Source: an uncultured Gemmiger sp. (lineage in GTDB: Bacteria > Bacillota > Clostridia > Oscillospirales > Ruminococcaceae). From it: a stretch of DNA of 46,348 nucleotides. The position numbers and the translations under genes were made by a program. The notes under the pieces are model-generated. The model was given only the letters and a program-made list of their open reading frames with translations, did no database searches and was not told the DNA's origin. The stretch is taken from assembly GCA_944388165.1 (NCBI GenBank), contig CALXHS010000025.1, positions 1 to 46,348 on the forward strand. Direction: 5' to 3'. Below are positions 7,993 to 16,440 of this stretch, in pieces. Positions within the stretch are counted from its first letter, which is position 1. The number at the start of each line of letters is the position of its first letter.

Positions 7993-8057
7993 GTTTTCTT
8001 CTATTTCTTGATTTTGCGAAAGAATACGCTGACTATCATAACAGGGGGCGTGGTCCT

Positions 8058-8699
8058 GTGATCGACACCGAAATGCTTCAGCTGTATGAACAGCTCATTC
8101 CCTTCTGGTCGGAGGTATGCGGCCCCGGTACCGAGATCTGTCTGTATGACCTTTCCGACCCGGACCATGCTCTGACCGCTGTATGCAATCCCCGCCCCGG
8201 CCATGAACCGGGGGACGCCTTGCCCGCCCCGCTGAAGGAACTGCTGCAAAGCGGCTTTCCCGGGCCGCAGCCCTGGATCACCCTGCCGCCGGAACAGGGC
8301 TACCGGGCTGATCTGTGCTGCCGGGTCTTCCCTATCGGCGGAACAGAATCCCCTGTGGGGCTGCTCTGCGTGACCAAGGACCTGGGCTCCGCCCGGGAAC
8401 TGACCGGCGCTTTGCGCACCGTTCTGGACCAGTTTGCGCTGGAACCGCCCTGCCGGGAACCTGTCCCCGCAGAGGAGACCTCGCTGAATGCCATGATGCA
8501 TGAACGCATCAGCACCATCATCATGGCTTATGGTATTCCCCCGGCCCGGATGTCGGTGCAGGAGAAGGTGGAAGTGGTACATCAGCTGCGGGACAGCGGC
8601 CTGATGAACATGAAGGGCGCTGTCAGCGAGATCGCTTCCCAGCTGACGGTATCCGTGCCCACCATATACCGCTATCTGAACAAAAGTATCCGGAAATAA
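8058..8699 (+). CDS. YheO-like PAS/helix-turn-helix transcriptional regulator
   Basis: A 213-aa protein with two parts. The N-terminal YheO-like PAS domain spans about 10-125 (LYEQLIPFWSEVCGPGTEICLYDL, PVGLLCVTKD). The C-terminal helix-turn-helix spans about 150-213 (PPARMSVQEKVEVVHQLRDSGLMNMKGAVSEIASQLTVSVPTIYRYL), as in DauR-type regulators. Start GTG 8058 is preferred because AGGGGG lies 9 nt upstream and the family begins near VIDTEMLQLYEQL; an ATG at 7977 has no ribosome site and would run through the promoter region. It is followed by a strong terminator and probably regulates the divergent PatB-like enzyme, perhaps sensing an amino acid or small molecule through the PAS domain. Confidence 0.85.
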   Translation: MIDTEMLQLYEQLIPFWSEVCGPGTEICLYDLSDPDHALTAVCNPRPGHEPGDALPAPLKELLQSGFPGPQPWITLPPEQGYRADLCCRVFPIGGTESPVGLLCVTKDLGSARELTGALRTVLDQFALEPPCREPVPAEETSLNAMMHERISTIIMAYGIPPARMSVQEKVEVVHQLRDSGLMNMKGAVSEIASQLTVSVPTIYRYLNKSIRK

Positions 8700-8729
8700 A
8701 TTCCGGACCCCACTCAACAGGATGTTTTC

Positions 8730-8766
8730 GCGCGGCGCCTTACCTTGGGCGCCGCGCTTTTATTAT
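8730..8766 (+). terminator. Terminator after the YheO-like regulator
   Basis: A 10-bp GC stem (GCGCGGCGCC / GGCGCCGCGC), 8-nt loop, then TTTTATTAT. The 8767-8931 stretch after it shows no gene I can support. Confidence 0.85.
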
Positions 8767-8931
8767 AGCGCGGGGGCTTTCTTTTGGGTAGCCCCCTGTC
8801 ATACAGCAAAAAAGATGCGCCTCAAGGCTTTCCGTTTCCTCATATAAGCCTGCCGGTGGGATTTCATCCCCTTTTGTAAGAGCCCGACACCATCGCCTCA
8901 TTGTGCAAGATTTATTCGTTTTGCATCGATA

Positions 8932-8961
8932 TTGACATTTCAAACAGGCAGGGCGTATAAT
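8932..8961 (+). promoter_or_regulatory. Consensus promoter of the first MATE gene
   Basis: TTGACA (8932-8937), 18 nt, TATAAT (8956-8961): both hexamers are perfect sigma-A consensus, implying strong basal transcription. Confidence 0.8.
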
Positions 8962-9012
8962 AGCCCCTGTACGGCATGGTGCCGAGTATAGGAAGAGGAA
9001 GTGCATGAGATC

Positions 9013-10374
9013 ATGACCGACACAGCACAGGTCCGATCATCCCAGCCAATGTTTGACAGAAAGTCGCTGCAGCGGTTGATTTTTCCCATGTTTCTGGAGC
9101 AGCTGCTCAGTGTGACCATGGGCATGGCCGACACTTTGATGGTATCCGGGGTGGGCGAAGCGGCAGTTTCCAGCGTGAGCCTGGTGGACAGCATCAACAT
9201 CCTGATCATCCAGATCCTGGCCGCTCTGGCCACCGGCGGTGCTGTCATCGGCAGCCAGTACATCGGCCGCCGTGACGGGGAAAACGCCCGGCGCAGCGCC
9301 GCACAGCTGTACCTGGTCCTGGCCGTTTCCACCGTGGTCATGATGATCCTGCCCCTGCTGTTCTGCCGGCCTATCCTGCGGCTGGTGTTCGGCCGGATCG
9401 ACGCCGACGTTATGAACTACGCCCAGACCTATTTTATTATCAGCGCCTTGTCTTATCCCTTTATCGGCGCGTACAATGCAGGCGCCGCCCTGTTCCGTGC
9501 CCAGGGCAACAGCCGCATCAGCATGCTGGCCAGCCTGGTGATGAACATCATCAACATTGCGGGCAACGCCTTGCTGATCTACGGGTTCGGGCTGGGCGTG
9601 CTGGGTGCGGCCCTGGCCACCCTGATCGGCCGCATCTTTGCGGCCTGCTGGGTGTTCTGGCAGCAGCAGCAATTTGAAAATCCTCTGCGCATTGAGCAAT
9701 GGCAGGATATGCGCCCGGACAGATCCATGATTTTGCGGATCCTGGGCATCGGCGTGCCTTCCGGGCTGGAAAACGGCATGTTCCAGATCGGCAAGCTCTG
9801 TGTCAGCAGCCTGACTTCCACCCTGGGCACTTCCGCCATTGCCGCCAACGCAGTGGCCAACTCCATCAGCAGTCTGGTCAACATTCCCGGCAGCACCATG
9901 AGCCTGGCCATGATCCCGGTGGTGGGCCAGTGCCTGGGCGCCGGGGATAAGAAACAGGCCCGCCGGTATGCCTGGCTTCTTATGGGATTCGCCTGTGCGG
10001 GCCTGGCTGTGGCCAACGCAGCTTTGTTCGTGGGAGCCCCCCTTCTGTGCCGAATCTACAACCTGACCCCCGAAGCCTCCGCCATGTGCGAACAGGTCCT
10101 GCGCTGGTTCGCGGTGTTCAACGTCTTCTTCTGGGCCATGAGCTTCACCCTGCCCAACGCCCTGCGCTCCGGCGGCGACACCAAATACACCATGACGGTG
10201 AGCATTTTCAGCATGTGGCTGTTCCGGGTGATTTTGAGCTACTTCTTTGTGCTGCAGCTGAATATGGGCCTGCTGGGCGTCTGGATGGGCATGTTCATCG
10301 ACTGGATCTGCCGCGGTGCCTTCTTTATGGTCCGCTTTGTGCGCGGCAAGTGGATGGACCACAAGGTCATCTGA
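9013..10374 (+). CDS. MATE family multidrug/Na+ antiporter
   Basis: A 453-aa integral membrane protein with about 12 hydrophobic segments in two homologous halves, typical of MATE efflux proteins (LIFPMFLEQLLSVTMGMADTLMV at the start of the first bundle, GIGVPSGLENGMFQIGKL at the start of the second). It should export cationic drugs or metabolites in exchange for Na+ or H+. Start ATG 9013 is chosen, with GAGGA 14 nt upstream; a GTG at 9001 is too close to that site. The gene is monocistronic, with a consensus promoter and two terminator hairpins downstream. Substrate unknown. Confidence 0.93.
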   Translation: MTDTAQVRSSQPMFDRKSLQRLIFPMFLEQLLSVTMGMADTLMVSGVGEAAVSSVSLVDSINILIIQILAALATGGAVIGSQYIGRRDGENARRSAAQLYLVLAVSTVVMMILPLLFCRPILRLVFGRIDADVMNYAQTYFIISALSYPFIGAYNAGAALFRAQGNSRISMLASLVMNIINIAGNALLIYGFGLGVLGAALATLIGRIFAACWVFWQQQQFENPLRIEQWQDMRPDRSMILRILGIGVPSGLENGMFQIGKLCVSSLTSTLGTSAIAANAVANSISSLVNIPGSTMSLAMIPVVGQCLGAGDKKQARRYAWLLMGFACAGLAVANAALFVGAPLLCRIYNLTPEASAMCEQVLRWFAVFNVFFWAMSFTLPNALRSGGDTKYTMTVSIFSMWLFRVILSYFFVLQLNMGLLGVWMGMFIDWICRGAFFMVRFVRGKWMDHKVI

Positions 10375-10400
10375 TTCCAGGCGGTTTCTTCTGTATCAAT

Positions 10401-10438
10401 AAAAAGGGCGGCGTGCCGGAAAGCGCGTCGCCCTTTTT
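10401..10438 (+). terminator. Terminator of the MATE gene
   Basis: A 10-bp inverted repeat AAAAAGGGCG / CGCCCTTTTT around an 18-nt GC-rich loop. The right arm supplies the T-run. Confidence 0.75.
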
Positions 10439-10453
10439 GATTGTGTTGCAAAC

Positions 10454-10486
10454 AAAAAAGCCCGCCCCCTTCCGGGGACGGGCTCT
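10454..10486 (-). terminator. Terminator of the HPr-like gene
   Basis: On the minus strand an 11-bp stem (AGCCCGTCCCC with its partner, one G-U pair, 4-nt loop) is followed by TTTTTT. It lies just after the HPr-like stop, back to back with the MATE terminator. Confidence 0.8.
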
Positions 10487-10520
10487 TTTCAGCCCCTGTG
10501 CGGGGCGGTTTCCTTAGCTT

Positions 10521-10742
10521 TTACTGCTTCAGGGCACTGACAACACAGTCCAGTTCCCGCTCATCTTCGCAGACGATCTTGACGGGACGGCTGTAATCCA
10601 GGCTCATCATGCCGAGAATGCTCTTCGCATCGGCGATGCTGCCCTTCATGTCATGCACGCCAACCTCGTTGTAGCATTTGGCAGCGGCAGACACGATCCC
10701 CTGAACTTCACTGAAGTTGGAAACCTTGACTTGTCTTACCAT
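10521..10742 (-). CDS. HPr-family protein lacking the active-site histidine (Crh-like)
   Basis: A 73-aa protein that aligns with HPr over its second half: DAKSILGMMSLDYSRPVKIVCED matches the KSIMGVMSL region around the HPr-kinase target serine (Ser41 here, Ser46 in HPr). At the position of the phosphotransfer motif (GIHARPA) it has SEVQGIVSA, with no histidine. It therefore cannot pass phosphate in the PTS as known HPr does. By analogy with Bacillus Crh it may be a regulatory partner of CcpA phosphorylated only on serine; that role is an inference. ATG 10742 is chosen for GGAGGTC 8 nt upstream; an ATG at 10757 overlaps that site. It is monocistronic with its own terminator. Confidence 0.85.
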   Translation of the reverse strand: MVRQVKVSNFSEVQGIVSAAAKCYNEVGVHDMKGSIADAKSILGMMSLDYSRPVKIVCEDERELDCVVSALKQ

Positions 10743-10836
10743 AATTAAGACCTCCATACATATCCCCTCGCACCGGACTATCCGATGCGGGCAAGGCGGC
10801 GGGGGCCTCGCCCTCTCACCTTTGCCTTGCAAGGGT

Positions 10837-10867
10837 ATTATAGCATGATTATCGCCCGGTATCCCAA
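10837..10867 (-). promoter_or_regulatory. Promoter of the HPr-like gene
   Basis: On the minus strand TATAAT (10842-10837) is perfect; TTGGGA (10867-10862) stands 19 nt upstream, a weak match with long spacing. Confidence 0.5.
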
Positions 10868-11141
10868 CTTGCAGTCATTGAGCCCTCTCAATTCTACAGG
10901 ATGCACAAAAGGGCCATTTCTGCATTTCCTGTTTTGTCGCCTCTTACAATTTTCAATGAACACAAAAGCCTTATTATCACATGTTATTATATTTTTCAGT
11001 GCCATATTTTATAAAAAAGCGTTTCATTTCATTGTTTTGGGCCTTTTTTTCGCTTTTTTAGACATCGTCCCGCCATTGTGTTCGCATGGCGGCGACAACA
11101 TTATTCCATAGTGAAAAGGATTTTCGATTCGGAGTGCTTTT
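10868..11141. other. AT-rich intergenic region between tex and the HPr-like gene
   Basis: No supportable gene. The region is strikingly AT-rich compared with its surroundings. It contains two small dyads: CGCCAT/ATGGCG at 11071-11091, and AGTGAAAA/TTTTCACT at 11110-11146, which overlaps the tex stop. Neither is followed by a T-run on the minus strand, so I do not call a tex terminator. Confidence 0.5.
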
Positions 11142-13307
11142 TCACTGCGCAACGCCCTTCATCGTCAGTGCTATGCGCTTTTTGGCAGTATCCACCTCCA
11201 AAACTTTCACCTTGACCACCTGACCCACTTTCAGCACATCCCGGGGATGTTTGACGAAGCGGTCGGAAATCTGGGAAATGTGCACAAGACCATCCTGATG
11301 CACGCCGATATCCACAAAAGCGCCGAAATCGATGACATTGCGTACGGTGCCGGTGAGTTCCATGCCGGGCTTGAGGTCCTCCATGCCCATGATGTCGCTG
11401 CGCAGCAGGGGCTTGGGCAGGCTGTCGCGCACGTCCCGGCCGGGGCGGCAGAGTTCCGCGGCGATGTCCATGAGGGTGGGTTCGCCCACGCCCAGGGCTT
11501 CGCACAAAGCAGCGGTGCCCTTCGCCTTGATGCGCTTGGGCAGTTCCTGCATGGCGTCGGTGCCGATGTCGGCGGCAGCGTAGCTGCAGGCATCCAGCAG
11601 GCCCTTGGCGGCGGCATAGCTTTCGGGGTGAACGGCGGTGCCGTCCAGAGGGTTCTTGGCACCGGGCAGACGCAGGAAGCCGGCGCACTGCTCAAAGGCT
11701 TTGGGGCCCAGGCCCTTCACCTTCTTCAGCTGGGCACGGGAGGTGAATGCCCCCTCCTCTTCCCGGCGGGAAACGATGTTTTTGGCTGTGGCGGCGGTGA
11801 TGCCCGCCACACGGCGCAGCAGCGGGGCGGAAGCGGTGTTCAGGTCCACACCCACCGAGTTGACGCAGTCTTCCACCACACCGTCCAGGGTCTCAGTCAG
11901 GCGCTTCTGGGGCATATCGTGCTGGTACTGGCCCACACCGATGGCCTTGGGGTCGATCTTGACCAGTTCGGCCAGAGGATCCTGCAGGCGGCGGGCGATG
12001 GAAACAGCGCTGCGCAGGTTAACGTCAAACTGAGGGAATTCCTCCGCCGCCAGCTTGGAAGCGGAGTACACACTGGCCCCGGCTTCGCTGACCACCATAT
12101 ACTGCAGGTGCAGGCCCTTTTCGGTGGCCAGTTCCCGGATGACCTCGGCGGCAAATTCTTCGGTCTCGTGCCCGGCGGTGCCGTTGCCGATAGCCATGAG
12201 TTCCACATGATGCTGTAGCACCATCTCTTTGATGCGGGCCTTGGCCTGGGCCACCTTCTTGAATTCCGGCACGGCGTACACCACGCCGGTATCCAGCACC
12301 TTGCCGGTGGGGTCCACCACCGCCACCTTGCAGCCCATGCGGTAGCCGGGGTCCAGACCCATGACCACCTTGCCCGGGAAGGGCGGCTGCAGAAGCAGCT
12401 GGCGCAGGTTGTCGCCAAAGACCGAGATAGCTCCTTCCGCCGCATTGGCGGTAAGGTCGGCCCGCAGTTCGTTTTCCAGGCTGGGGTGGATCAGGCGGGT
12501 GTAGGCATCCTTGGCGGCGGCTTCCACCAGCAGGGCGCTGGCGCCGCCGGTCTTTTTGCGGGCGAACATCCAGGCCACAATGGCCGCGGCGCGGTCGGCA
12601 TCCACGGCGATGCTCACCTTCAGAAAGCCTTCCCGTTCGCCCCGGTCCAGGGCCAGCACACGGTGGCCGGGGATCTTGGAAAGGGGCTCGCTGTACTCAT
12701 AGTACTGGGCGTAGACGCTGTCCTCTTTTTTGGCCTGCACACTCTTGATCTGGCCGAAAGCCTTGTAATACCGGCGCAGTTCGGCACGGCAGCGGGCATC
12801 GTCGGAGATGAATTCCGCAATGATGTCCTGGGCACCGGCCAGGGCGGCTTCAGCGTCGGGCACTTCCTCATTGCAGTAGGCCGCAGCTTCCTTTTCAGGG
12901 TCAAAGTCGGCTTTCTGGGCCAGAAGAGCGTCGGCCAGCGGCTGCAGGCCCCGGGCCCGGGCAATGCTGGCGCGGGTCTTGCGCTTGGGCTTATAGGGGC
13001 GGTAGATATCCTCCACTTCCGCCAGGGTCTTGGCGGAGGACAGGGCGGCGGCGATTTCCGGAGTCATGGCCCCCTGTTCGCTGATGGAGGATTCCACCTC
13101 TCCCTTGCGCTTGTCCAGGCCGCGGAGGTATTCCAGGCGGTCGCCCAGGGTGCGCAGAGCCTGGTCGTCCATGGAGCCGGTGGCTTCCTTGCGGTAGCGG
13201 GCAATGAAGGGGATGGTATTGCCTGCATCAATCAGTTCAATGGCCCCCTGCACGTTCTTGGGGGAAAGGGACAGTTCCTGTGCGATTTGTTCGGCGTAGT
13301 TGCTCAT
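11142..13307 (-). CDS. tex: Tex family RNA-binding transcription accessory protein
   Basis: A 721-aa protein with the Tex architecture. The N-terminal helical domain contains NTIPFIARYRKEATGSMDDQ. A YqgF/RNase H-like domain follows (VMGLDPGYRMGCKVAVVD), then helix-hairpin-helix segments (LNTASAPLLRRVAGI, FTSRAQLKKVKGLGPKAFEQCAGFL). A C-terminal S1 domain spans about 640-715 (GMELTGTVRNVIDFGAFVDIGV, DGLVHISQIS). Tex binds nucleic acid and affects transcription and rho-like functions; its precise role in Clostridia is not settled. Start ATG 13307 follows AAGGAGA; an upstream in-frame ATG at 13466 lies inside the YfhO gene. It is probably co-transcribed with yfhO upstream (77-nt gap). Confidence 0.95.
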   Translation of the reverse strand: MSNYAEQIAQELSLSPKNVQGAIELIDAGNTIPFIARYRKEATGSMDDQALRTLGDRLEYLRGLDKRKGEVESSISEQGAMTPEIAAALSSAKTLAEVEDIYRPYKPKRKTRASIARARGLQPLADALLAQKADFDPEKEAAAYCNEEVPDAEAALAGAQDIIAEFISDDARCRAELRRYYKAFGQIKSVQAKKEDSVYAQYYEYSEPLSKIPGHRVLALDRGEREGFLKVSIAVDADRAAAIVAWMFARKKTGGASALLVEAAAKDAYTRLIHPSLENELRADLTANAAEGAISVFGDNLRQLLLQPPFPGKVVMGLDPGYRMGCKVAVVDPTGKVLDTGVVYAVPEFKKVAQAKARIKEMVLQHHVELMAIGNGTAGHETEEFAAEVIRELATEKGLHLQYMVVSEAGASVYSASKLAAEEFPQFDVNLRSAVSIARRLQDPLAELVKIDPKAIGVGQYQHDMPQKRLTETLDGVVEDCVNSVGVDLNTASAPLLRRVAGITAATAKNIVSRREEEGAFTSRAQLKKVKGLGPKAFEQCAGFLRLPGAKNPLDGTAVHPESYAAAKGLLDACSYAAADIGTDAMQELPKRIKAKGTAALCEALGVGEPTLMDIAAELCRPGRDVRDSLPKPLLRSDIMGMEDLKPGMELTGTVRNVIDFGAFVDIGVHQDGLVHISQISDRFVKHPRDVLKVGQVVKVKVLEVDTAKKRIALTMKGVAQ

Positions 13308-13384
13308 GGTTTCTCCTTCTTGGTTATCAATGACCTTTATATATACTTTCGATGGAAAGCAAAACAACTTGGATAACAGATTCC

Positions 13385-15739
13385 TCAGGCGGTCTTGGCG
13401 CGGTTTTTGCGGCGCAGCCACAGCAGATACGCCCCGTAAACGACCAGGGCGCTCAGACTGATGCACACCGAAAGCCCCAGGCCGGGGGTGCGGTAGGTAA
13501 AGACGATCTCGCTCTCCCCTGCCGGGACGGGTACGGCCATCAGGCCGTTGTCCACCTTCAGGACCGGGACGCTCTCCCCGTTGACGGTGGCGGTGAAGCC
13601 GTCGTCATAAGGCACGCTGAAAAAGACCAGGGTGGCTTTCTCCTGGCTGCTCAGGGCGGTAAATCCGGTGCGGGTGGCGGTGAAGCCTGTCACGCCGCTG
13701 GAACGGCGGCGGGCACAGTCCTGCACATAGGTTTCATAGTCCCGCTCTTCCAGCAGTTCGTCGGGCAGAGGTTCCAGGGCTCCGCCCCACTCTTCCACCT
13801 GTTCCTCGGTGAGAAGCAGAGCCTTCATCAGCACCTGGCCCCGTTCCTCCTCGGGGATCTGGTCGTACCGGTCGGGGGTAATGTAATAGTCATAGGTAAA
13901 GCCCATGGGTACCCAGTCCTGGTTTTCATACAGCGCATAATCGTCCGTGGAGCTGACCAGGGCCCAGCTTTTGTTCATGTCCGCTTCCCAGTCGGCGATC
14001 TTGTCTTCCGGTACCAGGGTATAGCGCACACTGAGCAGACCGCGCAAGGCATACAGGTCAGTGTCCGGTTTGGAGCTCACGTCCCGGGTGACCCCCACCG
14101 AGGGGTAAAATTCCAGGATATGAGGCGCGGCAGTGGAATGGAAGCACTGGATGCAGCTCTTGTCCAGCCAGATGCCCATATTGTTGTAACATTCGTAGGC
14201 GTCGATGCGATAGAAGCCGTCCTGGGGCAGCAGGGCGTTGATCTCCTCCACATCTCCCCAGGTCCGGGCGGGATATTCCAGGTCGTTGTCCCACTGTGCA
14301 TACTTGGCAATGGAGATGTGCACGGTGCCGTACAGGAAAGAAAATCCCAGTACCCCCGCCAGCAGCATGGAGGCAAAACGCCGGGGATGACGCAGCCCCC
14401 GGCGCAGCAGCAGGGCGAACAGCCCCACCCCCAGCGCGCTGACCACAAACAGCCCCCAGAAGCGGTACTGGTTATTCACCACACCCAGCACAAAGTTTCC
14501 GTCCTCGTCGGTATTGGGGACCAGGGCAAAAGCCACAGCGGACAGTGTGATAAGGGCGGTCTGCCCCAGTGCCCGGGGGACTTCGGTCTCCCGCACCGGC
14601 CGGGTGCGCAGGGCGATGACGCTGGCCGCGCACAGAACCAGGATGGGCATATAGAACCAGCGGGCATAGTAGCTGGAATTGAGGGCGTAAAAGGCGCTGT
14701 TGAGCACCGGCACAAAGGCGCACACCACACAGACTTTCAGGATGCGGGCAAAGGGATGCCGCCGCCACACCCGGCAGAAGGCCAGCCCCGCCGCAATGCC
14801 CACCACCGGCAGATACACCGAAAGGCTGGTCCATTTGGTGATGCCCTCGTTGAACATGTCGGTGAGATAGGGAGCGTCCGGCATGATAAAAGCGCTGTAC
14901 AGGATGGCCAGATACTGCTGGGCCTTGCCGTACACCAGATAGCCGTACCCGTCGAAGGGGTCGATGGTGCGGGGATTCTGCAAAAGGGACAGCCCCGCCG
15001 GGATGAGCAGAACGCATCCCGCCGCACAGCCCAGAATCGTTTCAAAGGCCAGGCGGCCGAACAGCCGCAGAGTCAGCCGGTAGCGCTTGGACACACACAT
15101 GCAGACAAAGTAGACGATGAGAAACACCGCCTGCCCCGCAAAGAAAAAGTAGTTGTTCAGCAGGTTCAGCGCCGCCCAGAATGGAAACCGGCCGTATTTG
15201 CGGTCCAGCACCGCGTCATCCAGGGCTGCCAGCATGTAAGGGAAAAGGGCCGGGGCATCCAGGAAGAAATAGAAGAAAATATTATAGATGTTGAAGCCGC
15301 AGAAGGCGTACAGCACACCGCCCACAATGCTCCATTCCTCGCTGCGCACCCAGCGGCGCATCCAGAGATACGCGCCGCTGCCCGCCACCGCAAATTTCAG
15401 GCAGAGCATGGGCACCATGGTAAAAGGCATCCACCGGGCGGGAATAAGGATGGTCAGCCAGAAAAAGGGCGAACCCAGGCAATAATAGGAATAGGCATTG
15501 ACAAACCCGCTGCCCAGGTCGGTGGCCCAGCTGAAGGAGCCTCCCTGTTTGATGAAATCGTTGGCATAGGCGTAGAACGGGATCATCTGGTCGTTGAAAT
15601 CGCCCGCATAGTGAAAGAATCCGCCGGTGAACCCGTCAATGACACAGTGCGGCGCAAACAGCACAGCCGCCAGCGCCAGGCAAAGCCCGAACACCTGCCA
15701 GTAGCAGGTGCGGCGCGCACGCAAAGGCAGCAATGGCAT
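13385..15739 (-). CDS. YfhO family polytopic membrane protein
   Basis: A 784-aa protein with about 12 transmembrane segments in the first 500 residues, a large extracytoplasmic domain (about 510-745), and a last transmembrane helix with basic tail (RRKNRAKTA). Conserved YfhO features are GDFNDQMIPFYAYANDFIKQGG and ATDLGSGFVNAYSYYCLGSPFFW near the N-terminus and NNMGIW in the ectodomain. The family is a GT-C-like fold; the Bacillus protein is linked to glycosylation of lipoteichoic acid, and this one probably transfers a lipid-linked sugar onto a cell-envelope polymer. Start ATG 15739 follows GGAAGGAGGG. Divergent from the YfbR-type gene. Confidence 0.9.
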   Translation of the reverse strand: MPLLPLRARRTCYWQVFGLCLALAAVLFAPHCVIDGFTGGFFHYAGDFNDQMIPFYAYANDFIKQGGSFSWATDLGSGFVNAYSYYCLGSPFFWLTILIPARWMPFTMVPMLCLKFAVAGSGAYLWMRRWVRSEEWSIVGGVLYAFCGFNIYNIFFYFFLDAPALFPYMLAALDDAVLDRKYGRFPFWAALNLLNNYFFFAGQAVFLIVYFVCMCVSKRYRLTLRLFGRLAFETILGCAAGCVLLIPAGLSLLQNPRTIDPFDGYGYLVYGKAQQYLAILYSAFIMPDAPYLTDMFNEGITKWTSLSVYLPVVGIAAGLAFCRVWRRHPFARILKVCVVCAFVPVLNSAFYALNSSYYARWFYMPILVLCAASVIALRTRPVRETEVPRALGQTALITLSAVAFALVPNTDEDGNFVLGVVNNQYRFWGLFVVSALGVGLFALLLRRGLRHPRRFASMLLAGVLGFSFLYGTVHISIAKYAQWDNDLEYPARTWGDVEEINALLPQDGFYRIDAYECYNNMGIWLDKSCIQCFHSTAAPHILEFYPSVGVTRDVSSKPDTDLYALRGLLSVRYTLVPEDKIADWEADMNKSWALVSSTDDYALYENQDWVPMGFTYDYYITPDRYDQIPEEERGQVLMKALLLTEEQVEEWGGALEPLPDELLEERDYETYVQDCARRRSSGVTGFTATRTGFTALSSQEKATLVFFSVPYDDGFTATVNGESVPVLKVDNGLMAVPVPAGESEIVFTYRTPGLGLSVCISLSALVVYGAYLLWLRRKNRAKTA

Positions 15740-15772
15740 GGTAAGACCCTCCTTCCGGGTGGAAAAAACCGT

Positions 15773-15800
15773 TTTCCAATGCCGGGGAATGTGGTATACT
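15773..15800 (+). promoter_or_regulatory. Extended -10 promoter of the YfbR-type gene
   Basis: TTTCCA (15773-15778), 16 nt, TATACT (15795-15800) with an upstream TGG, an extended -10 element that compensates for the weak -35. Confidence 0.55.
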
Positions 15801-15834
15801 GAATCTATTGTATATAGGAAAGGACCATGGTGAG

Positions 15835-16437
15835 ATGCAGACGTTTCCCTTCAACGCCCTGCTGGGGCGGATGAAATACATCACACGGTGGGCGCTGATG
15901 CGCAACGGCAGGCCGGAAAGCCTGAGCGAGCATACCGCCGACACCGCCCTGATCGCCCACACCCTGTGCCTGATCGCCCAGAACTGCACCGGCACGGGGG
16001 CGGGCATCCGCCCGGACACGGTGGCCACGGCGGCGCTGTACCACGACGCCCCGGAGATTCTGACCGGGGACATGCCCACGCCGGTGAAATACAAGAACGA
16101 CGCTTTGCGCACCGCCTACAAGGCGGTAGAGGCGGAGAGCGCCCGGGCCATGGCCGGGCTGCTGCCCCCGGAATTGCAGACCACCGGGGTGCTGTACCTG
16201 ACTGGGACGGTACTCACCGACGCCGAACGCAAGCTGCTGAAGGCGGCGGACCGGCTTTCGGCCCTGATCAAGTGCCTGGAAGAAAGCCAGGCGGGCAACC
16301 GGGAATTCGAGGCAGCCATGGCCCAGCAGCGCCAGGCGCTGGAAGAGATGCACTGCCCGGAGGCCGATTATTTTCTGGAACACATGCTCCCCTGCTACAC
16401 CCAGAATCTGGACGAGCTGACCCGGGGACGGTTCTGA
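15835..16437 (+). CDS. yfbR: YfbR-type 5'-deoxynucleotidase (HD domain)
   Basis: A 200-aa HD-superfamily metal phosphohydrolase. Metal ligands are visible as His33 (LSEHTADTALIAH), His70-Asp71 (ALYHDAPE) and a later Asp in KAADRLSALIKC. The segment PEILTGDMPTPVKY is typical of YfbR, which dephosphorylates deoxyribonucleoside 5'-monophosphates and so adjusts dNTP pools. Start ATG 15835 follows GGAAAGGA by about 10 nt; ATG 15827 is out of frame. It is convergent with dus, with only 3 nt between the stops, so no terminator fits between them. Confidence 0.9.
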   Translation: MQTFPFNALLGRMKYITRWALMRNGRPESLSEHTADTALIAHTLCLIAQNCTGTGAGIRPDTVATAALYHDAPEILTGDMPTPVKYKNDALRTAYKAVEAESARAMAGLLPPELQTTGVLYLTGTVLTDAERKLLKAADRLSALIKCLEESQAGNREFEAAMAQQRQALEEMHCPEADYFLEHMLPCYTQNLDELTRGRF

Positions 16438-16440
16438 GCC

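Noticed and set aside
8740..9006. 88-codon minus-strand frame before the MATE gene
   Set aside because: No ribosome site, overlaps a clear terminator and a consensus promoter of the opposite strand.
10785..11111. 108-codon plus-strand frame in the AT-rich gap
   Set aside because: Unlike neighbouring codon use, Phe/Leu-rich by AT content, no ribosome site, and overlaps the HPr-like promoter region.
13352..15802. 816-codon plus-strand frame
   Set aside because: Exactly antisense to the YfhO gene, with His/Gln/Gly-rich composition and no domain.
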